Source of the DNA: Siphonodentalium dalli
Lineage: Eukaryota > Mollusca > Scaphopoda > Gadilida > Siphonodentaliidae
Assembly: GCA_032622095.1 (NCBI GenBank)
Contig: CP136061.1
Span: forward strand, 248,757,582-248,821,581
Direction of reading: 5' to 3'
Length of the DNA: 64,000 bases
Shown: positions 1-11,800 of the stretch, one piece after another
Numbering within the stretch: position 1 is the first letter of the stretch
How the letters are laid out: each line of letters begins with the position of its first letter
Program-made: the position numbers and the translations under genes
Notes under the pieces: model-generated
Told to the model about the DNA's origin: nothing
The model's input: the letters and a program-made list of their open reading frames with translations, nothing else
Databases searched by the model: none

Positions 1-227
1 CAAGTATAAAACATTCACATCACGCGCATATAACAGTACGCGCATTTCATAAAGAATGCGCTACAACACCATGTGGTTGGCAATAAAATCCATAATTCGA
101 ATTTTCTGCAGGCAGTCTGGCCCTGAGTAGCGTTTACTCATATACGCAACTCGCACCCTCAGGTCGGTCAACCGGGGTGGATCGGTTGACTTGGCTAGCC
201 CGGTCTCATATAAACAGGCCCTTAGAG

Positions 228-760
228 TTATTACACCATCGTAGGGTGTATATTGGCAACGGTATTTCCCCCTGTCGTAGGTGGTGGAGTAAATGCGATT
301 GAAACGTACTCGGACTATTGCGTACTTGTTTCTATTCTTGGGCTAACAAGCTGGAGAATAACATCACTGTCATCACACAACGAGCGAGAAGGGAGGGAAT
401 ATATGCATAGGGTCTATGTTGTTGTCGATTAGCTCCATTGATAAGGCATCCCATTCGATTTGTCTATGTCGGGTAGTTATAATCAGTGTTATTCGCGGTG
501 TGATCAGCCTTTTTTATCAACGGCATTGGTGTATCAATGCAATATGCATTGCATGTTTACCGATGAACCTTTCAACCAATTGGAACGCATGCGCCCTTTG
601 TGAACACATTTTACACGTGATGCATTCTGTGTAAATATTTCATTATTATGATAACCTTAGTTTGCCACGTCCCAATTTTAAAATGTTTGCACCGCTTCGT
701 TACCAAATACACACCAAACACACCATTCTGACTATGGCTTTCTTGTTGTCTCTATTATAT
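228..760 (+). repeat. Dispersed duplication, copy A
   Basis: This stretch is collinear with 59985-60695 in the same orientation. Shared blocks include 'attggcaa', 'acgtactcgg', 'gcgtactt', 'tttcaaccaattggaacg', 'gtgaacacat', 'ggcacgtcc'-like text and 'tctgactatggc/ttttcttgttgt'. Copy A lies about 1.35 kb upstream of the start codon of the lectin-domain gene. I see no TIRs or ORF that would make it a known transposon, so it may be a remnant of a larger locus duplication or an unclassified repeat. Confidence 0.65.
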
Positions 761-870
761 AGTTATGACCTCGGTTGCCAAGATCTCGTGAAGTTGCTGA
801 TCCATAGTAAGCGTCTCGGTTATCCCTTTGGCTGCGTGTAGCTCCTCATTAATCGGTATGGTGGACATGT

Positions 871-1380
871 ATCTCATGGAACATGTTTATCGTTGCTGAA
901 CAGTCTGTCCTCTAATATGTTAGCCTTTTGTCTATTGTTTCTGGCTTCGTTTGATTGTGGTTTGAGGTAATTTTTCCTATAATCACTAACAGCTTCAAGA
1001 TAGTTTTCTTTTACATAATAAAGTGTCCACTTCTGGACTTGGATCAATTTCTTCACTCTATCGCGGTATTTTATTCGTGTTAATTTGGCTAAGCTGGACC
1101 GCGGCTCAATACCACTTCCTATAGCCGCTTCAATAATCTTCTCAATGGAGTCATAAAAACCCAGAGTTTTCTCAAATGAGCAAGTGATGCTTCGACATTG
1201 GGATTTGGATCTTTCGGGAACGAATTTGGCACACCATTATAAATTACCTCTGAGACGCTTTCTGTTGTCTGTCCTGTGGTGCTACCTTGGAATTATGTGC
1301 AATACTTTGCCTCCATTGTTCGTTTATAGTTTGAATCCGAGAATTTTAAACTGCCGTTACATAATTTTTTAAAGCCATCG
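871..1380 (-). pseudogene. Decayed ORF, family not recognised
   Basis: On the minus strand a frame runs from about 1180 down to a TGA near 874. It is Lys/Tyr-rich (for example KKLIQVQKWTLYYVKENYL). Just upstream, a second frame stays open through 'VEASLAHLRK' before a likely 1-nt shift joins it to 'KTLGFYDSIEKIIEAAIGSG'. Further upstream all frames break. The pattern suggests a once-longer coding sequence, perhaps from a retroelement, now frameshifted. I cannot name the family, and chance is possible given the length. Confidence 0.3.
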
Positions 1381-1496
1381 GTCGATCCGGCACAAATTTG
1401 CAATTTTAGGTGACAGAAATTGAATAAATTGAACTTTTTGCAAAACAACAGGAATAGATCTATCAAATATGGTCGGTTTACAACAACGAACGAAGC

Positions 1497-1625
1497 TACA
1501 GTAATGCTCTAAGTAATCGAGAGCTTTCCGACGAATGGTACCAAGCCATTTTTCCGACTAAATCCTGAAAAGTTACCCATAATTCTGCTGTGGTTAAGAA
1601 GTCGATTACGTAGAGCATTACTGTA
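1497..1625. mobile_element. Foldback MITE (mariner-like), copy 1
   Basis: The ends are TACAGTAATGCTCT and AGAGCATTACTGTA, a near-palindrome with inverted arms of about 24 bp at each end and further partial pairing inside. A second, better preserved copy lies at 21664-21801. The TA at both ends and the short palindromic form fit a Tc1/mariner-type MITE. Confidence 0.8.
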
Positions 1626-2104
1626 TTAGGACATTATTTTGCAATATACATGTTTTCGAATGTTTCATACAAACGCTTTTCCTCGATTCGTTCAGATAAG
1701 CAAAATACCGCGAAAATGAGAAATTTAGAAAACATAACAGTACATTTTCTTAACAACATAAGTTTGACCCAGGAGTATCATGCACGTAGGAAGTGTGTGT
1801 ACCGCACGTATACGTACTACATTCTGTATGCGCCAGATCAATTATCGCGTTTAGTTTCCAATATGAATTAACAGAGTGGGAAATTGTAGTTAGCGTTAAT
1901 AATTAAACATTAATTCAGGGAAATTGTACACATGCACTGTGCCACAAGCAGCCGGTGTGAAATGGGGCAGGAGAATTCAATGGCAAATACGTCCACACAT
2001 AGATCAATGGGATGCATTGCGTATGGGAATTGGTGACTGTGGTTACTGTATAACGAGCATACTTATTTGAAGCAGGAGTTTCAGACACCAATTCATGAGT
2101 CACA

Positions 2105-2383
2105 ATGAGCCGAGTGTTTTGGACCGGTTTCTTCGTCTTTTCTTTGACGCATGCCCTGAATTTGGTTCTGCGGTATGGCGCTGATATCGTTGGACGGGAA
2201 ATAATCCTGGAAGCTCGAGTTCGGTCAATCTTGGTGTGTGGAAAACTATGTGACTTCCAGAAGTGTTGTGTGTCGTCTGCGTATGACGTCAGGAGAAGAA
2301 ACTGTGCTCTTCTGAGAGTGAGCTACAATCCGCTATCGCTCATCACACTGGAGCCATGGATGGTTCTATTGGAAATCGAGAAG
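2105..2383 (+). CDS. Exon 1: signal peptide and PAN/Apple-like segment
   Basis: It starts at ATG 2105 (context CACAATGAG) with a hydrophobic N-terminus (MSRVFWTGFFVFSLTHALNL), a plausible signal peptide. Residues 41-70 carry the spacing C-x3-C-x4-CC-x11-C followed by 'ALL', resembling the core of PAN/Apple domains found N-terminal to CTLDs in invertebrate secreted proteins. The donor is GAGAAG|GTGAAGT, phase 0; unspliced reading meets TAG within three codons. PAN assignment is by pattern only; the signal peptide and donor are clearer. Confidence 0.72.
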
Positions 2384-2782
2384 GTGAAGTAGAATTAACA
2401 TTTAGGATAAGCACATATTTTTCTGATTCTGGGATTATTGAAATGAGGTCGTAGCCCGGAACTTTATTGAAACACTATTAGAAACATGCAACAAGTCGCA
2501 AATATTAAATAGAAATCAAATTAAATTTTTGGCATGTCTACTTTTCGGAAAAATATTAATTAGTTATTGTGATAATTTTGTCATTAATGTGTATCGCATA
2601 ACGTTGACAAATCTAGATTGATTTTCTATATTTGTAGCGATATTGCTTGTACCGCTGCAATGGGAACTTTAAAAACAATGTTCAATCAACTCCTACGACT
2701 GATTTATCCGTGTTTAAATCCGCATGTATATACTGGTATGTATTAGCACTATTCCCCATGTATCTATATCTATATTTGCGAA

Positions 2783-2817
<35 letters not shown>

Positions 2818-5800
2818 GTTCTATAGAAATTCACAGCGGACCATCTAGATGATGCCAAAGGGGTCTACTAGGAGTAACTTTTTACGAGAAAGATAATGGT
2901 CGGGGTTAAAATTTTCTAAAGTGACGCCGTTGTTGTCAGGGGCAGAAAAGGGGGAGGGGCAGAAAAAAAAATTGTCGGCGATTGCCACGAAACTTATATA
3001 TAATCATCCCCATAATATGAGGAATCTAATGGTGTGTGTTAAATATGGCAAAAGTCGCGCCGTTCGCGTCAGGGGTGCCCGGAAAGGGGAGGGGCAGATT
3101 TTTTTTCTGTCGCCGATTGCCACGAAACTTACATATAATCATCCCCATGATATGAAGAATCAAACGGTGCGGTTTAAATATGTCGAAAGTGGCGTCGTTC
3201 GAGTCAGATTTGCACGAAAGGGGAGAGGGGCACCAAAATTGATAAAAACTAATTTTATCGCCGATTTCAACCAAATTGATATATATTCTTCTTCATGATA
3301 CAAGGAATCTAATTGTGCGATTCAACAACACCAAATTGTTGTCGTTTGGATGAGAGATTGGGAGGGGGGTGGGCACTAAATTTGATAATAATTGGTTTAG
3401 TCGCCGATTGCCACCACACTTATACAAAAGCATTCCCATGGTATGAGGAGTCTAATGGTGTGGCTTATATCTGTCAAGTGTGGCCTCATTCGAGTCAGGG
3501 GTGTATTGAAAGGGACAGGGGCACCAAAATTGATGCACAATTTTTTTGGCGCCAATTTCCACCAAATTGATACACGTTCTTATCCATGATACGAGGAATC
3601 TGATTGTGTGATTTAAAGACGCCATATAGTGGTGCTGTTTAGGTGAGAGATGGGGAGGGAGGGATTGACACAAAATTTGATTTAAAAAAACATTATTTAG
3701 TCGCCGATTATCACCAAACTTATAAACAATCATCAACATGATATCAGGAGTGTAATTGTGTGGTTTAAGGATGTCACAAGTGGGGCCATTACAGTCAGTG
3801 GTGTATAGAGATGAGAGGGACTTTATATTTATATGTTTATGGCCGATTTCCACCAGATTGATACATATTCTTCTCCGTTATACGAGGAATCTTATCGTGT
3901 TGTTTAAACACAACAAATTGGTGCCCTATGGGTGAGAGATATGGGGAACTTCAATTTGATACGAATTTGTATACTCGCCAATTTTCACCAATTTCATATA
4001 TATGCATCTCTAATCTCTAATGAGACTTACTTAGTGTGTGCAGCTTGAGTCCGAAATAGGGACGGGGGGGGGGGGGTCACCAAAAACTGATACAAAATAG
4101 TTTTAGTACCAATTACCATCAAATTCAGACACGTTCTTCTCAAATGATACAATAAATCAAATTGTGCTGTCTGTCTTTCTGTCTGTCTGTGTGCTATATA
4201 TATAACTTCACGCGGAACAATCGAAGAGGCAAAAGCTGATACAAATATATTTGGCACTAATTTCCAACAAATTTATACATGTTTTTATCTAATGATATAC
4301 CATGAATTAAATCACATTTGGTGTCGTTTGCGTCACGGGTGGCGAGCGGATATGCACTATTATAGATAAGATTGCTATTCGCCGATATCCACATATAAGT
4401 TATATATAGTCACACAGGCCATCTCCATATCATTTTAAGGAGATTTGGGCGTTCACATTTCACAATCCCGACAAATGGTAACCCACTTATAAGTCACTTG
4501 AACAATTATATCTTCTTAATTGTCATATTTATATGGGGATGGCAATCAGGACATTCACACAATGAGATAGCAAAAAGAGATACATAGAAGAAGCATTAAA
4601 CGTACAAACTGAGAGACCTCGAACCGTCAGAGGATTGCATATATATTATAACAAAATTGAGTCTGTTCCATTCAATACAGTTTCCACAAAAAAAGTTACA
4701 ATTTGTCAGGATATATGGAAGGCCTGTTCAAAAATAGTGGTCACAGTGTGCAGTCATATATAGTTTCTTCTGATATACAATAAAATGCAGTTAGTAGCAC
4801 ATGACTTTTCAGGATCCACCCAATACTGACATCTGACAAGGGGTTTATAACAGACTCATCGACTGCCATAAACAACTCAAAATCTCGCTCTGTGTCTGGC
4901 AAATGTAGCTGATATGCCCGCGCAGCAACATTTCGTTGAAACTGAGAATATTTAGCCAATATATAGCACCATGAACAGAGGAGCACCTGGAAATTTCGTT
5001 AAAACATCTGTATCTTCATGGAGATATGATAGCCAGGTATCCTCGAGATCTTAGTCCAACCCACTAGATTGATTGATGCATCTCAATATGTAAAACCCAA
5101 TTGTCATCTTTTATTTATGCGAACTAATGTCTTTATGATGTCCATGTATCATATTATAACGTCTGACGTATACGCAGTTGTAAATAAATAAATACTTCAT
5201 TATTGGTGGAACGGATTAATCGCGATAAACAGAATGACAATTGACAAGGTGGGCCACTACTTATATTCCATGACTGTAATAATCATGTTTTGTGATGCTA
5301 TTTGAATATACAATTTATGAGAAAACGTATAACACTTTGAACAAGAGTGTTCTCTATTCCCAACAAATATCCACAGCATACAGATGGTTTCACATCGCAT
5401 TAACCTGGGCAACGCCGGGTAACCCTGCTAGTTGTTAAGATAAATACCAAATAGTGTAAGCGTCTATGTGCTACATAAATGTTAGTAACGCTTCTAATAG
5501 GAGCCTATAATACAACACGAAGAACATACATATATGACACCATATTAAATTTGGTACACCAGGGACATTGGCTGCGTAATAATTAGTATGACTCAAGCGT
5601 CACGAAAATCGACACAATAATCCCCAAAATAACACATCGAAAACGATAAACAAAGTTCATAATTGAGAACGAGCTTTGTCGTCTATCTTTGCTTTGGGCC
5701 GGCAATACGATCTTTGGATGTTTGCTAGGCAGAAGCAAATTTTCAAAACGTGTTAAACTTGCCCTTTTTCAAAGTCGACATCGGGTCACTAAAACCTCAT

Positions 5801-8800
5801 ATTAATGATTCTTGTGTCCTCTATAATAATTTTCTCGTATAGAAAACGTACAGATGGTGGCTGCATTGTGTCACATATATCGTACAGCGCATCGTGATAC
5901 ACAAAACAGAACAAACTTTAATTTGACCCCTTCCCATTGACACAGAACATCATGCAGAAAATTAAAGTATATACGAATTAAACAGTTTTACATTTAGTGT
6001 TTGGAATTTCTAAATGCTGTTGATTCAATTAGGAAATTATAACTGTTGAACGGTTTCATCCTGTTTGGGGCGAGGGGGAAGACAGATGGCGGGGTGAGTC
6101 AAAATTTCATGCCATTATTAGCTGGAAATGTCACACCAAACATAGCTTGAAATTGTTGGCTCAATACTAATACTATGCTAGAGAGATCGGGGCACAACTA
6201 TTCTTTTAAAAACTTAACCTATAATTATTTAATTATTGAGGGAAATAGAATTTTACTATCCTAATTAGAGTGTGTTAGGTTGGACAATGCTAACAGCTAG
6301 AAAGTTTGAGGTACCAGTTGGACTCAGGGTGGTGCAAATGCAATTTCGCCAACTTGGAAGTTCTGTCTGGTTCAAGGGGCGCAGGCGAATATTTGACAAT
6401 TTGACAGGTTTGTCACCCAAATGGGACTCTCTAGCCACGCCCCTGAGTGCATAATATTCTAATGATATTCTCCGTTTTGTGTAAAAAAAAAGTGAACATC
6501 TCTGAATTGGTACTTCCATGCGAATAGCTGCAGTAAAAGCTAGATATATTATAATCACATGGACGTAACATTTAGTCATTATTTAAACATTTCCAACAAT
6601 AATTTAGATACCAGATTGATATATCAAAGTTCGATAAAATTAATTTGCACCACGCCATTGGGTTGGAATTTTATAATTTCTTCCTCGTCAAACTTTCCAT
6701 CTGTTAGAAATATTTTGTCAACTTCATAGCTGCAAAATATGAGGAATAATGCATGATTAAATTGCAACTGCGAGGTGAAGATTATAGTTTACAATGTTTG
6801 GTTCTGAGATAAAGTAGAACCAAGTTGGAAACAACTGATTCGAATAGATAAGAAGATAACTCAACTGGTTCGGCTACTGAGACAGACAACAATTGTTATA
6901 GAATAAAAACAATGTTTTTGGTTCTTTGTGACATTTTGCTTCTTCATTGGGTTCTGCCATGGACAAATATAAATCCTAACATTTGTAACTTGAATCTTTA
7001 CAGACCAAGAATCAGTACGTTGTATCAAATCAGCTGGTTCCATGTTGAACCAACTGACTCTGTGTTTCGTTCTTATAAACAATGCAGTGTAAGTGTAGAC
7101 AAATTCTGGTTCAAAACTATTCCAACGAAGAACCAAATAAAAACTATTTAAAGAACCAAATAAGGTTATCGGTTATCCGTGTTTTGTTAACTGTTTCTAA
7201 CTTGTTGCAGCCTCTGATGGCATACACCTGCCGAAACAGGGAGATAAATGTGACATACATGAATAACAACGGGGACCATTTCGCGGAGAACGGTAAGTGA
7301 AGGCAGGCTACACATTCGAAATTATACCAGGGTTCGCAATCTCTGAGATTAAATTGTCCCATATACGCTGTGCCAATGCATTCTCTTATATATGCGAGTC
7401 GACCATAGGTCGCCTCGCATATATAAGAGAATGCATTGGCCTAACAATTTTGTTGTTGTTTTTTTTACAATTTTTTACAATTTTAATAATTTATTCTTAT
7501 ATTCTTTATCATACTTATTTTGTAGGATTAGGGCCGATGAGATCGGCCCCTGGGTTAAATAAATAGCGGATGTACGTGGGACTATCCACCTTCCAGTTCC
7601 ATTATATAATTGACCCCACAGAGAAGATGTGCAAGCAGCAACCCATGCATCACTAACTGTGTTCAACTGTTTCACTCTGGGTCGCATGTCGGGTGCATTA
7701 GTCCAGGGATAATTTTTTGTTTTAAATCGGTCCTGTAACAGGTGAACATCGGTGATGGGATTGGTGGCTGATTGACATATCTGGGAGAGATTCAAGCTCC
7801 CCTTACGAAAGACTTACCGCTGCCAACACCTACATATAATATAAAGAAATCACTCATGTATTTATTTGAGTCTGTTGTAGGTTACAATTTGGTCTTCCCA
7901 CCACACAATAATAATAACAAACACCAAAACTACTTTTGGAAACCACCCGCGAACGACTCGGCCCCATTTATTGATGCCGACTTATTTACAAGATATGACC
8001 TGACCACCTTAAATTTCCTCCCCAGTAAAAATGGCATATTCGCAGGCCAGAAAAAAACCCGCTATGTTATGTATATCTTTTAATTCATGGCGGAAATCTG
8101 TGACCAGGACCTGTGCGAACTCCATCTACGGGGTGAAATGCGGTCCTCATTTAATTTTGAAAAAATTAAAACCTAATACAATATTTAAAATTGTGATGTG
8201 ACCCTGTCATGACACGTTTATGTTTGTTCTTAATTATGATCAGATATTTTGAGAAAACATAAACATACACACAATTAAAGTCTATAAGCCAAATTATGTT
8301 TGTTACGCCCATGTATTACTTTCGAATTGAATATATGTTTTATAATCGTAGACCAAACATTCTTCAAATGACTCATGACAGAGACACCCGACGATTTCAA
8401 ATGTATATATAATGCTACATGTATTTAACCATAAACACATATTTACTTCAAAAATGTCATGAATATACACAACCCAATGTCCCTAATTCGATAAATCGAA
8501 ACTTGTAACGTGATGGGGTTAAATCCATTCGAAGAACCGACTTTTGATTTATAATTTTTTGATTTAAAAAAATTCCGTTCAATAATTACATGTATGATTA
8601 TCGATAGTTGCAAACAAATTACGAACACGTGACCTTCCAAACCAATAACGACACCTGTCACGTGTTCGTAAACAACTCACTTGCGCCCAAGTTTAGATAC
8701 GCTAAGTTCCCGCGCTATGTATCGTTATTATTAACCGCGTGACGAAAAGACAAATGTTTTTGCACTATTACTCCGAAACGTGGAAAACTATTATTATTAT

Positions 8801-11800
8801 GAGAAACTGAACTATCCATATTAATTAGTAAATTGTCTAGATCAGCCAACATGAATTGTAACTGACAAAACACTTCAATAAAAAAATGTTAGATTTAATT
8901 AAGATATACACATGCCGACAGCGGTCAGCCATGGCATACGAGGGGATTGAACTCTGTTTTGCAGCTTGGAGCGATTGGGTCGCGTCAAGAACGTCACGTT
9001 TGTACCTACGCGCCTTGTCGATATTCTGTGACATATTAGCCAGTTAAATTGTAAATTGTAATGTGTGTTTCTATGACAACCCCACGTAGAGATGAGTCAT
9101 ATATTATTCGGTGCGAAACCTACAGCATTATGCTGTCAACCCGAAGTTTATAACAAACTTCTGGACGACAATGAGCAAACTTCGTTGATAATAGCAACAC
9201 ACAGTATATATGTCACACGTTTATTATGCTGATCCTGGCTAGTGTGTGTACTGCTTCAGGTTGTCCAGCTGATTACTACTCGAGTTCCCAGTGGTGTTTG
9301 AAGCTACACCAGATCAGGATGACCCACGACGTCGCATCAGATACCTGCTCGAGAGAAGGGAGCCGTCTGATTGTTATTCAGAACTTCAGAGAATATTTGT
9401 ACATTGTTAAATACATCATGGGGATAGCGAGAGGTACGATTACACCCGTATTTAAGTACTGCTGCAATTATGTCGGCTGAATTGTTATTATGAAGGTAGA
9501 GCTATTGACGCTGTTAAAGTCGATGTCGCAAATAGTTTCATTGTGGACACCATTCCATATGTCCTTGTAATCAGATAAGGCCAAGTAGACGAAAGCACCA
9601 AATGCGAAGACCGAACGCGCTCTAAAATAGTGTCTATTTAAATCACAGTTTTGCTCTGCAGTTGAAACTCAGACCGCAAACTTGGCTTTTAAATTCCAAC
9701 GTCACGACGTCACACCGAGAAGTGGAACTGATTACTGCATGGATAATTAGACTACGTTACAAGTCGTCTCTTATGTTCAAAGACCTCGTAAAACCGACTT
9801 TCCCGCTCAAAAATCAAATTTTACAGGAGAGCAAAAAACTGAGTAACTGAGTGGCGGAACTTGTTTGGAAAGCTGGGTGATCATGTGCACAAGTCAGACT
9901 CACATTCACGGTTGTAATATGCACATAATCACTTTTTGGCAACAATTTAAGAGAAAATCATGATTTTGTTTCTATTGATAATTTTCATTGTGAATTTATA
10001 TTACGTTTTGGCAGGTATTCGAGATAACTGAATTATTTATTTGTACTTTACGAGTTTTTTTAGAACCGCTTAGTGGCCGTCAAAATTAGTGACAAACGGT
10101 TATAAATTATTAAATTGTAGTCAAATTTGTACCTTTGTCGTGTGGAGAAATGTCAGAGATTAAAATAACCTATCGTGATGCATGTTTGATACATTCATAT
10201 ACTTTTCCCCTAATGTACACTTCACATGTGCCCTACTTTCAATCGTTTATAGCCATACATACAATCATGATACATCACCATGGATCATTAACTAATAAAC
10301 GTTTGAAATCATTGTGGTAGCATAGTATACGTATAGCTGTGTGTGCAATACATTTGCTGACTGCTAGCTGTGTTGCACAAATATCTGGTAAACAACGATA
10401 TTTAAGTACTTGTACCAGAATTAGGGCTAACTTGAAGCATACGACTGGGACCACAGCCGCGTATCACTTCAAACTTATCATACCTTATCAAACAGCTCAC
10501 AATATTATGAAGTCGAAGGTAGTGTCTCAAATAGGTGACTCAAGTCACCCCAACAAGGGGTGACTTAAAACAGGTGTGTCGTACTATACATATTCAAGTG
10601 TCGTACTATACATATTCAACACCCTTATCGGTTGGTCTAATATGAACCTATATATAGCTAGTAGCAGGGTAGACCGAATATAGTGGGTTAGATTTCAGCA
10701 ACATAGTGTCCTGCCAGGGTTTCAGTTCTGGAACCCCTTATAACCATCTACCTCCACATTAAACGCGTTTGTCTGGGAACATTGGTGGCAGTTTTGAGCT
10801 ATAATGAACCTTTTTTCGAACAGGAAAGGGCAATATGAACCAGTTGCCTTCACCTGGAGTATATTGTACTAACATTGAATTTTATTTCGTTCTTGCATTT
10901 TGGATGGAATTTACACTCATTGACTTGAACTTTACATTCATTTTGTCTGGGGTCACCGTAACCAATGTGACATTCTGAAGTGGAGTCCATATGCCAGGAA
11001 GTTTTATATGGTTTCAAGAAATGTGAATTTTAGATGATCCTTTCCTGTTAATAATAGTCAGGTCTCCCTGGAGGTTTCAAGATAGACTGGGAAGATTCTA
11101 CTCTCGTAGTGTTGTATATCGCTAGGTTTTTATCAGAATTTGGATCATATGATTGGTTTAGCTAGCTGGTGCGGTCGTCACGTGCTGCATTAATATATAT
11201 CAATGTTCTGCATGAGACGAAAAATACTATACACTATGTACTCATCCGTTCTAATATAAGGCCACGGATGGGTCAATTAGTCAACGTAGAGTACTCGGCG
11301 AACGGATGTATGGACGGACGGCCAGATGGTCGGGTGTCAGTATGGGCAGCCAGACAGTCAGACATTTACACACATACACAGAGCTAGAGAAATAGTCAGA
11401 CAGACAGCCAATTGATTAGATCATTTGTTATCACAACATTGCGTCACAATATAGGTTTATAATATAATGTATAACATTTTGTTTCTAAGTACCGTACTCA
11501 AATTGAGCCTTTTACTGTGTGATTTCTTGGAGTAACTTCTATTATGGAGCAAATTAAATAATAAATAACGTCGTTCGAATTAGGTGTAATAGCATTAAAC
11601 CCCACTTTTATGGCGCGAGAATTATATGCCGTATTCTGTAAAAAACGCGCACGTGTATAAAGTTTTCCGTCTTTTCTGAATTTACAAAACTGTCCAATGA
11701 AAAATACGAGATTTTGGTCACATGCAAAAAAAAGGCTGGAATTCAGCCCTGATAACAATCTACCCGATGTAATTAATCGAGCACGCAGATTCCGAATCCG

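Noticed and set aside
2921-3298. 125-codon frame with internal repeats
   Set aside because: It lies in a degenerate tandem array in intron 1; later units are not open.
9226-9480. Apparent 84-codon gene starting MLILASVCTASG with a signal-like start
   Set aside because: The first 34 bases are acceptor sequence (CTGCTTCAG) and the end runs through the GTACGA donor; exon 5 has the same borders.
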